Source: Streptomyces sp. NBC_00390 (GTDB lineage Bacteria > Actinomycetota > Actinomycetes > Streptomycetales > Streptomycetaceae). Taken from it: a stretch of DNA of 64,000 bases. The stretch is from contig NZ_CP107945.1 in the NCBI RefSeq assembly GCF_036057275.1, positions 3,224,001 to 3,288,000 of the forward strand, given 5' to 3'. Positions within the stretch are counted from its first letter, which is position 1; every line of letters begins with the position of its first letter. Positions 33,274-40,621 of the stretch are shown piece after piece. The position numbers and the translations under genes were made by a program. The notes under the pieces are model-generated. The model was not told the origin of the DNA, searched no databases, and saw only the letters and a program-made list of their open reading frames with translations.

Positions 33274-33759
33274 GTGACCGCTGTTCAGTTGATGGCGTCG
33301 TTCGTCGCGACGGGAAAGCTGTACGGGGTAGGGCTCGGTTCGATCCTTGCCGAGGTTGACCGAGCCATCCATGCGACGTTCATCGACGTGGTCGGCGACG
33401 ACGGGCTCACCATGCGCAGAGACTACGGTTTCGTGGAGTTCTACTTCAATCTCGATTCCGAATGGGCGATTTCGGGTGGTGCCATTGAGCTTCACAGGCT
33501 TGGTTCCCTCTACGAAATGGCACGGCGGTGGCAGGAAGAGATGCAGACCGCGTTTCCTCAGCATGTGTCCTGGGAGGAGCTGCGCGGCGAGATCGAAAGG
33601 ACCTCGGGTCTTCCGCCTCTGACAGTCGTCGATCAGGGTGATTTCCTGGAGTACCGCGCGGTTTCGACGAAGGTGTCGGTCCTGGTCAGCAATGACAACG
33701 AGGAGCGCAACGGCTCGTGGCTGGGCCACGGAGATGTGTGGAGCGTCAGCCTGGGGTGA
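33274..33759 (+). CDS. Orphan immunity-like protein
   Basis: 161 residues from GTG 33274, with GGAG 8 nt upstream. Content includes LYGVGLGSILAEVDRAIH and DYGFVEFYFN..WAISGGAIELHRL, a soluble alpha/beta protein of unknown family. It directly follows the broken Rhs tail, the position of an immunity gene whose toxin was lost. The frame is intact, so it could still protect against toxins of neighbours; this is inference. Confidence 0.65.
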   Translation: MTAVQLMASFVATGKLYGVGLGSILAEVDRAIHATFIDVVGDDGLTMRRDYGFVEFYFNLDSEWAISGGAIELHRLGSLYEMARRWQEEMQTAFPQHVSWEELRGEIERTSGLPPLTVVDQGDFLEYRAVSTKVSVLVSNDNEERNGSWLGHGDVWSVSLG

Positions 33760-33962
33760 CGCGAAGATCGCGTACCAGTACGCAGCCAACGCCAGCACGG
33801 GTTCACGAAGAGCTCGTAACACGATCTTGGCGAGTGTGGTCGGGTCATGGCGTGCGTCGGATTCATGCGTGCCTCGGAGGATCCACCAGAGCTTCGGACC
33901 GGCCCGGTCTGGCTGCTCTCGGCTGCCTGGTCGTCTCTCGGTGATGCGGCGGGTGCTTCCGG

Positions 33963-33968
33963 TACGGT
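33963..33968 (+). promoter_or_regulatory. Probable -10 element of the SUKH gene (leaderless)
   Basis: TACGGT followed by 7 nt and ATG 33976. Confidence 0.35.
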
Positions 33969-33975
33969 TCGCAGC

Positions 33976-34669
33976 ATGACTGGCGCGTTCGACGTGGCCG
34001 AGGCTCTGGACGGCGGAATCTCCGACCGGGAGCGGGCGTGGACGTTCATTCGCGGCTTCGCCGCTGCTTGGGGCGAGCGGCTGACCGAGGGCGACGGCAC
34101 GCCAGCAGCGGAATTGGCGCGGGCCGAGGCGACGCTCGGCTGCTCCCTGCCGGCCGCGCTGCGTGAGGTCTACATGCTCCTGGGCGCGCGGCGGTGTCCT
34201 CGTTTTCCGCAGCGAGAATCAGGGCTGCGCCTTCTGGGGCGTGCGCCTGCGCGACCTTGATCAGGACGATCCGCCGGTGTTCGTCCAGGCGCGGCACGGC
34301 TGGGTGCAGTTCTTGGACCGGGTGTCCCTGGCCTGCGTTGAGCTCGTACTGAGCGAGGCGCTGTTCGGCGGTGGAGGTCGGCTGTACAACGCGTGCGAGC
34401 TGTCGGCGGACCTGCTTGGTGCGGTGCCCGAACGCTTCCAGCGGGTCGCACTGCCCGACTACCCGATGTGGACGGGTCCGGAGGACTTTCCAGTGCGTTG
34501 GTTCTCCGCCCCGGGGCAGCTGCTGCGCCAAGACGGCTTGGGCGTCCACAGCTGGCTGCACGTCCGGGGCCGGACCCGGGCTGACCTGGAGGCGATCTGT
34601 GCGACCGTCCCCGGGCAGTGGGCCCTGGGATACACCGAGTCACTCGACGCCGAACCGCTGCCCTTCTGA
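33976..34669 (+). pseudogene. Broken SMI1/KNR4 (SUKH) immunity-type gene
   Basis: The first part reads MTGAFDVAEALDGGISDRER ... LGCSLPAALREVYMLLGARR. The rest continues in a different frame as GGVLVFRSENQGCAFWGVRL and on to TRADLEAICATVPGQWALGYTESL. The break is near base 34185. The usual SUKH segment between the LLG and GGVLVF motifs (about 20 residues) is missing. A small deletion with frameshift is the simplest explanation. SUKH proteins are immunity proteins for nuclease toxins. Confidence 0.82.
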
Positions 34670-34673
34670 ACCC

Positions 34674-35394
34674 TCAGGATTCAGGCTTGTTGAGGCGTCG
34701 CCAGCAGATGAGGCTGCAGGCCAGGGATATGAATGCGTCGTGGAGTTCGGTGCGGCGTTCCCATCGGATGGCGAGTCTTTTGAAGTGGTGGAGCAGGGCG
34801 AAGGTCTGCTCGACGACATAGCGGAGGTTGCCCATGCCCTTGATGTTCGGGGCACCTTTGCGGGCGATGACGGGCAGGATCCGTCGTTTACGCAGCTCTT
34901 CCCGGTTGAGGTTGGAGTCGTAGCCTTTGTCGCCGAGCCTCGGGTCGGCGGCGTGGCCGTCCGGGGCGGCCTGCGACGGGCGGAATGCCGTCGACCAAGG
35001 CCAACGTCTGGGTGACATCGTTGACGTTCGCCGCGGTGGTGATGACCTTGAGCGGGGTGCCACGTCCGTCGCAGATCGCCGTCCACGCAGGCCCTCGACC
35101 AGTCGAGGCGGCCGGCCGCGTTCAGTTCGGCCAGCACGATCCGGTGCAGTTGGTCGAAGACACCGGCTGCTGCCACCGCACCAGGCGTCGCCAGCAGGTC
35201 TGCCCGGAGCCGAACCCCAACTCCAGCGGGAGGAGTTGCCAGGCGACGTCGTTGTAGAGGACGTACAGGACGCCTTGCAGGCAGAGCCGGTCCGCCACCG
35301 GCCGTGGCCCGGGCGACTTCTCGGGCCACGGCGGCAGCAGCGGCTCGATCAACGCCCACAAGTCATCGTCCACGGTCCACGGCCGAGTACTCAC
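34674..35394 (-). mobile_element. Degenerate IS5-family transposase remnant
   Basis: Read on the minus strand. The 5' part (from ATG 35394) has PWTVDDDLWALIEPLLPPWPEK and LCLQGVLYVLYNDVAWQLLP, the N-terminus of an IS5-group transposase. The middle, RLDWSRACVDG, is in another frame and jumps straight to GTPLKVITT-type sequence, so the usual KKGG...GSKHHL segment is deleted. The 3' part has DKGYDSNLNREELRKRRILPVIARKG and the final RYVVEQTFALLHHFKRLAIRWERR with the last catalytic glutamate. At least two frameshifts and one deletion make it inactive. I could not identify terminal inverted repeats. Confidence 0.85.
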
Positions 35395-35565
35395 ATCATC
35401 ACGAACGGCCGAATCGACACACCGGTCACGCCCGACCAGGACATCTCCCGAGCTCGAAGGTAGGAATAATCGAACTTTCGTATGTGAGGACGGGTCTCAC
35501 GACAAGTGAGCCCCGTCCTCACACCACAGTCAGTGCTCAGGGCAGAGCGGCAAGTTGGGTGCGAG

Positions 35566-35880
35566 ATGGGTGATCTGGAAAGAACAGCGGACGAACTGAG
35601 GGCGGCTCACGCGGAAGGCAAGGGTGCAGTGGAACTGGCCTTGCTTTCCAGGGACAAGTTGGGTTCGGCGTTCGGCGTCATCTCTTTCATCGCCGCATTC
35701 CGTACTGCGTTTGATATTCCGCTTCCCGTTCTTCAGCGGGCGCAGGCGTGGGAGCGGTTCGGCTGGGGAGGCGTCCATATTTCTGACCAAGAGTTCTCCG
35801 CCCTCCTCTCGCCTTGGCTCGCCGACCAGCTAAGTCGTCACGGGTTCGAGCCGCAGCCGCCGGGTCGGCCAGGGGGGTGA
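35566..35880 (+). CDS. Small orphan protein with a probably chimeric C-terminus
   Basis: 104 residues from ATG 35566. AELALLSRD-like and AFRTAFDIPLPVLQRAQAWERFGWGGVHISDQEFSALLSPWLADQ parts look like a genuine small soluble protein, perhaps another immunity protein. The last 16 residues (LSRHGFEPQPPGRPGG) are antisense to the C-terminal coding region of the convergent NIPSNAP gene (overlap 35830-35880). This suggests the original end was lost at a recombination junction near 35830. Family unknown. Confidence 0.55.
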   Translation: MGDLERTADELRAAHAEGKGAVELALLSRDKLGSAFGVISFIAAFRTAFDIPLPVLQRAQAWERFGWGGVHISDQEFSALLSPWLADQLSRHGFEPQPPGRPGG

Positions 35881-36378
35881 CTCCGCCGGGCCGAACCAGA
35901 CCCGGACGTCCTCCCCGGTGCGGACGGGCAGGAGGGGGTAGTCGTTCTCGGCGTGCTCGGTGCGGTGCAGCGCGTGGCCCGGGCCCAGGTGCCGGGCGGC
36001 ATACGCGTCGAAGGCGGCCGCGTCGGACGGATGGCAGACGGTCGCGACCACCTCACGGGTGCCCGGCGCCGATGTGAAGCCCGGGCCGCGCAACAGCAGG
36101 ACGTCGTCGCTGTCGATCATGGTGGCGTTGGCCGCGTCGCGGTGCTCCCGCCAGACCGGGCCGGTGTAGAAGGCCTCCAGCGAGCGCCCACGGCGCGTCA
36201 TGTCGGGGAACGCGCGCAGCCAGACGAAGCGGTCCGGGTCGTCCAGGTCGCGGAACCGGCCGCCGACGGTGATGCCGAGCGCCTCCTGGCCGATCACGAA
36301 CTCGCGCTCGAACAGCTCGATCAGTGTCTCCCGGGCTCCGGGGTGCAGGGTGTACTGCCGGAGTTCGACGATGCTCAT
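35830..36378 (-). CDS. NIPSNAP-family protein
   Basis: 182 residues starting MSIVELRQYTLHPGARETLIELFEREF, the classic NIPSNAP ferredoxin-like opening. FPDMTRRGRSLEAFYTGPVWREHRDAANATMIDSDDVLLLR is the family core (about residues 58-98). NIPSNAP proteins have no settled enzymatic role. The ATG (36376-36378) overlaps the stop of the upstream gene (ATGA), so the two are co-translated. Confidence 0.85.
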   Translation of the reverse strand: MSIVELRQYTLHPGARETLIELFEREFVIGQEALGITVGGRFRDLDDPDRFVWLRAFPDMTRRGRSLEAFYTGPVWREHRDAANATMIDSDDVLLLRGPGFTSAPGTREVVATVCHPSDAAAFDAYAARHLGPGHALHRTEHAENDYPLLPVRTGEDVRVWFGPAESPPWPTRRLRLEPVTT

Positions 36379-36842
36379 ATGCCGGCACACCCGGTGCGGG
36401 TGAGGTCCATGGTCCAGTTGAGCTCCCAGGTGCGGGCGTCGTCGGCGGAGAACTCCTGCTCCCAGCGGGCGGTGTCCGGGCCGAGGCGGTACCAGGTGAA
36501 GTGCAACCGGATCGGGCGGCCGTCGTAGGTGTCCTCGCCATGGAAGTCACCGCGGTCGCCGGTGAAGCCGCCGACCACCGGCGGATCCAGTCGGCCCGTC
36601 CGGCTGTCGGACCAGTGGATCGACCAGTGCCCCGTCTCGCGGTCGAACAGCCGCAGGGTCACGCCCTGGCGGCTGAGTGTGGGGAAGGTGATCTCGTCGA
36701 TGTTGCCGGCACCCCCGAACAGCGGCCGGACCACCGCGTTACCGGGGAACTCCACCCAGGTGGCGGGGCCGGAGCCGAGCGGTGCGGTGAGACGGCGGTT
36801 GGCCACGTCCCAGGAGCCGTGCAGGAAGTCGAAGTCGTTCAT
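36375..36842 (-). CDS. Conserved hypothetical protein paired with NIPSNAP
   Basis: 155 residues: MNDFDFLHGSWDVANRRL, RLFDRETGHWSIHWSDSRTG, DGRPIRLHFTWYRLGPDTARWEQEFSADDARTWELNWTMDL (spread across the protein). The FDFLxGxWxVxNRRL opening is typical of a widespread calycin-like family of unknown function, possibly small-ligand binding. ATG 36842 lies 7 nt from a TAGCTT -10, a leaderless layout. A palindromic operator lies just beyond. Confidence 0.78.
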   Translation of the reverse strand: MNDFDFLHGSWDVANRRLTAPLGSGPATWVEFPGNAVVRPLFGGAGNIDEITFPTLSRQGVTLRLFDRETGHWSIHWSDSRTGRLDPPVVGGFTGDRGDFHGEDTYDGRPIRLHFTWYRLGPDTARWEQEFSADDARTWELNWTMDLTRTGCAGI

Positions 36843-36849
36843 GCGCCGC

Positions 36850-36855
36850 AAGCTA
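36850..36855 (-). promoter_or_regulatory. Probable -10 element (leaderless) of the NIPSNAP operon
   Basis: TAGCTT on the minus strand, 7 nt before the ATG at 36842. Confidence 0.5.
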
Positions 36856-36863
36856 TGGGCACT

Positions 36864-36886
36864 CCACTGACATCTACTGTCAGTGG
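36864..36886. promoter_or_regulatory. Perfect inverted repeat CCACTGACA-N5-TGTCAGTGG
   Basis: A 9-bp perfect dyad between the NIPSNAP operon and the divergent, now broken, WYL-type regulator. It would overlap the promoters on both strands, so it is probably that regulator's operator. Confidence 0.75.
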
Positions 36887-36898
36887 ATATCGAGCGGC

Positions 36899-37313
36899 AT
36901 GCGGGCGAGCCGACTGGTCTCCCTGCTTCTGCTGCTCCAGAACCGGGGCCGGATGACGGCCCAGCCACCGGCCGAGGAACTGGAGGTCTCCGTCCGTACG
37001 GTCCACCGGTACGTCGAGGCGCTCGGCGCCGCCGGTGTCCCGCTGTACGACGCCGCTGGACACCCGGCGGCTACCGGCTGGTCGACGGCCACCGGACCCG
37101 GCTCACCGGACTGACCGCGGACGAGGCGCAGGCCGCGTTCCTCGCCGCGCTCCCCGGCGCCGCCGCCGAGCTCGGCCTCGGCGAGGCGCTCGCCACCGCC
37201 CAGCTCAAGCATGGGGAAGATGCTGGGAGAAGGACAAGGCCGGTCCCGTGCTGACCGTCTCGCCGCTCGCCTGGGCCGGGTTCCTCGGGCTGGCGGCCGA
37301 CCCGCAGCCGTAG
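36899..37313 (+). pseudogene. Broken YafY/WYL-type HTH regulator
   Basis: Starts as a typical YafY-like regulator: [19 protein letters not shown] followed by [23 protein letters not shown]. The frame is lost near 37055; [31 protein letters not shown] continues in another frame. It is lost again near 37215, and a short PLAWAGFLGLAADPQP closes the remnant. The WYL sensor domain (about 200 residues) is absent. It is the relic of the local regulator of the NIPSNAP pair. Confidence 0.82.
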
Positions 37314-37317
37314 CGCC

Positions 37318-38271
37318 TCAGTCCGGCAGCAACTGCCCCCGACGCGACAGCAGGAACCGCTTGAACGCCGCCACCGGTGGCGTGTCCGGGTGGCCGTCCA
37401 GCCATGCCACCCCGATCTCGCGGACCGCCCTCGGCGCCGTCACCGTCAGTTCCACCACGCCGGGGCGCGCCACCGCCGGCGGTGGCAGCAGGGCCACGCC
37501 CAGGCCCGCCGCGACCAGGCCGCGCAGAGTCTCCGCCTCCTCGCCCTCGAAAGCGACCCTCGGGGTGAAGCCCGCCTCCGCGCACAGGTCGTCCGTGATA
37601 CGGCGCAGGCCGTAGCCCGGCTCCAGGGTCACGAACGTCTCGTCGGCCGCCTCCGCCAGGCGGATGCGCTTGCGGGTGGCAAGGCGGTGGTCGTCGGGGA
37701 CCACCAGGCGCAGGCGCTGTTCGTCCAGGCGGCGGGCGACCAGGTCGGGGGCGTCAGGGACCGGGGAGGTCAGGCACAGGTCGAGCTCACCCGAGCGGAG
37801 CCGTTCGATCATCGCCTCGCCGTAGTTCTGGACGAGGGTGAAACGGATCCGGGGATGGTCCACGCGAAAGGCCCGGATCAGTTCCGGCACGGTCTCCGAG
37901 CCCATGGTGTGCAGGAAGCCGAAGGCGACCTTGCCCGCCCGTGGGTCCGCGTCCGCCTGGACCGACTCGGCCGCACGCTCGACCTCGGCCAGCGCCCGGT
38001 CCACGGAGGCGAGGAAGGTGCGGCCGGCCGGGGTGAGGGAGACATTGCGGCCTTTGCGGGCGAACAATGCGACGCCCAGGTCCTGTTCGAGACGGACCAT
38101 CGCCCGTGACAGCGTCGACTGGGGCACGCCCATCTCCTGCGCGGCGCGCGTCACGTGCTCGTGGCGGGCGACCCCGGCGAAGTACGCGAGCCGCGGCGCG
38201 AGCTGCAGCGCGATGTCTTCTTCGTAACTACTCGGTGACAGGCGAGGCTCTGAGCTGTGTTCATGCACCAT
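37318..38271 (-). CDS. LysR-family transcriptional regulator
   Basis: 317 residues. The N-terminal HTH is clear (RHEHVTRAAQEMGVPQSTLS, then RLEQDLGVALFARKGRNVSLTPAGR). A periplasmic-binding-like sensor domain follows (GKVAFGFLHTMGSETVPELIRAFR, LDLCLTSPVPD). It is divergent from a YnfM-type MFS exporter, the common LysR-target layout. ATG 38271 is 7 nt from a GATAAT -10, suggesting a leaderless transcript. Confidence 0.92.
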   Translation of the reverse strand: MVHEHSSEPRLSPSSYEEDIALQLAPRLAYFAGVARHEHVTRAAQEMGVPQSTLSRAMVRLEQDLGVALFARKGRNVSLTPAGRTFLASVDRALAEVERAAESVQADADPRAGKVAFGFLHTMGSETVPELIRAFRVDHPRIRFTLVQNYGEAMIERLRSGELDLCLTSPVPDAPDLVARRLDEQRLRLVVPDDHRLATRKRIRLAEAADETFVTLEPGYGLRRITDDLCAEAGFTPRVAFEGEEAETLRGLVAAGLGVALLPPPAVARPGVVELTVTAPRAVREIGVAWLDGHPDTPPVAAFKRFLLSRRGQLLPD

Positions 38272-38278
38272 GGGAACG

Positions 38279-38284
38279 ATTATC
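38279..38284 (-). promoter_or_regulatory. -10 element (GATAAT) of the LysR gene
   Basis: GATAAT on the minus strand, preceded by TGC (an extended -10 feature) and 7 nt from the start codon. Confidence 0.55.
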
Positions 38285-38288
38285 GGCA

Positions 38289-38311
38289 TTCCATGCATTG
38301 GACGCATGAAA
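38289..38311. promoter_or_regulatory. LysR-type operator TTCCATGC-N7-GCATGAAA
   Basis: An interrupted dyad (7 of 8 positions symmetric; core ATGC-N7-GCAT). It lies between the LysR and MFS start codons and just upstream of both -10 elements. Confidence 0.7.
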
Positions 38312-38321
38312 ATGAGCGCCC

Positions 38322-38327
38322 TAACTT
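38322..38327 (+). promoter_or_regulatory. Probable -10 element of the MFS gene (leaderless)
   Basis: TAACTT, then 6 nt, then ATG 38334. Confidence 0.5.
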
Positions 38328-38333
38328 CGATGT

Positions 38334-39617
38334 ATGCCTCCCGCAAGTACCAAGGCGCCCACCGTCGTGGGCGCCGCCTCGCAGTCCCCCGTCTCCTCCG
38401 ACACCCGGCTCGCTCCCGGCGCCTCCGGCTACCGCCGGATGAGCTTCGCGCTCTTCGCCGCCGGCATGGCGACCTTCGCCCTCCTCTACTCCACGCAGGC
38501 GCTGCTGCCCGCGGTCTCCGCCGGTTTCGGCGTGAGCGCGAGCGCCGCCAGCTGGACGGTCTCCGCGGCGACGGGCGCGCTGGCTCTGTGCGTACTGCCG
38601 CTGAGCGCGGTGTCCGAGCGGTTCGGGCGGCGCTCCGTGATGACCGTGTCCCTCGCGGTCGCCGTCGTGGTGGGGCTGCTGGTGCCGTTCGCACCGAACC
38701 TGGAGTGGCTGGTGGCCCTGCGCGCGGTGCAGGGTGCGGCCCTGGCCGGGCTGCCGGCCTCTGCGATGGCGTATCTCGCCGAGGAGGTCAGGCCCAAGGC
38801 CCTGGTCGCCGCGATCGGCCTTTTCGTGGCGGGCAACAGCATCGGCGGTATGAGCGGCCGGATCGTCACCGGCTGGGTGGCGCAGCTGTGGGGCTGGCGC
38901 GCCGCCCTCGCCGCAGTCGGCCTGATGGCGCTCGCGTGCGCGCTGGTGTTCCGCGCGATGCTGCCGAAGGCACGGCACTTCACGCCCGGCTCGCTCAACC
39001 CGACGGCCCTCGCCAGGGCGGTGCGCGGTCACCTCGCCGACCCGCTGCTGATGCGGCTGTACGCGATCGGCGCGCTGTTCATGACCGTCTTCGGCGCGGT
39101 CTACACGGTGATCGGGTACCGGCTGGTCGAGGAGCCCTTCTCCCTCCCGCAGGGCGTCGTCGGCTCGATCTTCCTGGTCTATCTCGTCGGTACGGTCTCC
39201 TCGGCGGCCGCGGGCAGGCTGGTCGGCCGGCTCGGGCGGCGCGGCGCGCTGTATCTGGCGGTCACCACGACCGCCGCGGGCCTGCTGCTGTCGCTGACGG
39301 ATTCGCTGACCGGGGTGCTGCTGGGCCTCGTGCTGATCACCGCCGGATTCTTCGCCGGCCACGCCGTCGCCTCGTCGTCGGTGAGCCGTACGGCGAAGAC
39401 GGGCCGCGCGCAGGCGTCGGCGCTCTACCAGTCCGCGTACTACCTGGGCAGCAGCGCGGGCGGCACGCTCGGCGCTGTCGCGTTCCACGCGGGCGGCTGG
39501 AGCGGAACGGTGGCGCTGGGGCTGCTCGCGGTGCTCGGCGTCGTGTCGATCACGCTGTACGGGTCGCATGCCGCTCGGGTCCGGCAACGGCTGATGGCGC
39601 CGGCCGTGCAGCACTGA
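38334..39617 (+). CDS. MFS efflux transporter (YnfM-like)
   Basis: 427 residues, 12 predicted membrane segments. The MFS loop-2 motif is ERFGRRSVM; the second half has GRLVGRLGRRGAL. YSTQALLPAVSAGFGVSASAASW (first loop) is typical of the YnfM/arabinose-efflux-like group. Substrate unknown; probably a small-molecule exporter induced through the divergent LysR protein. Confidence 0.88.
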   Translation: MPPASTKAPTVVGAASQSPVSSDTRLAPGASGYRRMSFALFAAGMATFALLYSTQALLPAVSAGFGVSASAASWTVSAATGALALCVLPLSAVSERFGRRSVMTVSLAVAVVVGLLVPFAPNLEWLVALRAVQGAALAGLPASAMAYLAEEVRPKALVAAIGLFVAGNSIGGMSGRIVTGWVAQLWGWRAALAAVGLMALACALVFRAMLPKARHFTPGSLNPTALARAVRGHLADPLLMRLYAIGALFMTVFGAVYTVIGYRLVEEPFSLPQGVVGSIFLVYLVGTVSSAAAGRLVGRLGRRGALYLAVTTTAAGLLLSLTDSLTGVLLGLVLITAGFFAGHAVASSSVSRTAKTGRAQASALYQSAYYLGSSAGGTLGAVAFHAGGWSGTVALGLLAVLGVVSITLYGSHAARVRQRLMAPAVQH

Positions 39618-39708
39618 TCTCGCGCCCCGTCCCCGGTCCCGGGCCGGTTCCGGGACCGGTCTGCGTACGGGGAAGCCACACCTGAATCCACCCCGGAGTC
39701 CACCCCCG

Positions 39709-39744
39709 AATACGCACCGAAATACGCACCGAAATACGCACCGG
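39709..39744. repeat. 12-bp tandem repeat, three copies
   Basis: AATACGCACCGA repeated at 39721 and 39733 (last base G), with a first copy at 39709 that differs by its first base. It lies about 80 bp upstream of the L,D-transpeptidase start. Confidence 0.85.
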
Positions 39745-39822
39745 TCCGTGCAACTGAAGCTCCCCTTCGCGTGTCTCAACCGGCAAACCACCCGCACGGT
39801 GCGTGAAGGGGAGCTGGGGGCT

Positions 39823-40530
39823 GTGACAAGGGCGAGAGCGATATCGAAAAGACGCGCGGGCGTGGTGCTCGGGCTGACCGGTCTGGTGGTCCCGCTGACG
39901 GTCGTGCTCGGCAGCGGGACCGCACATGCGGCGTCGTGCACCACGTCGACGGGGCCGTACCAGAAGCAGGTGGAGAAGTTCCTGGGGCGCCCGGTGGACG
40001 GGCGGCAGTCGGCGGCCGACTGCCAGGCGATCCGTGCCTTCCAGGCCAAGCACGGGATCACCCCGACCATCGGCTACGCGGGGCCGATCACCTGGCGCAC
40101 GATGAACACGATGCTGGCGCAGAAGGCGGCCGGGAACAATCCGAACGCGGCCGGCAAGTGCCCGACGAACAAGGGCCGGATCGCCTGTGTCGACCTGACC
40201 AGGCAGCTGAGCTGGGTCCAGGACGGCAGCAGGCTCAAGTACGGCCCGGTGCCGGTGCGGACCGGCAAGAACGGCACCGAGACCCGTACCGGCCTGAAGA
40301 AGATCTACTGGCGCAGCATCAACCACTGGTCGACGATCTACCACGTGTCGATGCCGTACTCGCAGTTCTTCGACGGCGGGCAGGCCTTCCACTCGACGAC
40401 CAAGTCGATGTGGAACCCGCCGGGCTCGGGCGGCTGCGTCAACATGCGCTCGGCGGACGCGAAAGCGTACTGGAATCTCCTGCGGAACGGGGACGATGTG
40501 TACGTGTACGGGCGCAAGCCCGGAACGTGA
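39823..40530 (+). CDS. Secreted L,D-transpeptidase-type protein with peptidoglycan-binding domain
   Basis: 235 residues from GTG 39823. Signal peptide: RAISKRRAG then a hydrophobic run ending at AHAA. A peptidoglycan-binding-like domain follows (FLGRPVDGRQSAADCQAIRAFQAKHGI). The C-terminal YkuD domain (WVQDGSRLKYGPVPVRTGK, AFHSTTKSMWNPPGSGGCVNM) has the catalytic cysteine in GSGGCVNM and the usual histidine (FHST). It would make 3-3 peptidoglycan crosslinks or attach proteins to the wall. GGGGAG upstream fits as ribosome-binding site. Confidence 0.88.
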   Translation: MTRARAISKRRAGVVLGLTGLVVPLTVVLGSGTAHAASCTTSTGPYQKQVEKFLGRPVDGRQSAADCQAIRAFQAKHGITPTIGYAGPITWRTMNTMLAQKAAGNNPNAAGKCPTNKGRIACVDLTRQLSWVQDGSRLKYGPVPVRTGKNGTETRTGLKKIYWRSINHWSTIYHVSMPYSQFFDGGQAFHSTTKSMWNPPGSGGCVNMRSADAKAYWNLLRNGDDVYVYGRKPGT

Positions 40531-40621
40531 CCCGCATTGTCGGTCCCTTCCTGTAGGTTCCGAAGTAATGGCCGGAGTGCCGGTCAGAGCGCTGGGCCGA
40601 CGGGCAACAGGGGTGAACCCG

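Noticed and set aside
24382..33759. Attachment sites or integrase marking the toxin region as an integrative element
   Set aside because: No integrase gene, no tRNA and no flanking direct repeat pair are visible in the window. Only the IS5 remnant and a likely junction near 35830 were found.
35830..36378. NIPSNAP gene truncated by the neighbouring rearrangement
   Set aside because: Its length and C-terminal end (RRLRLEPVTT) look normal for the family. The overlap affects the small convergent gene instead.
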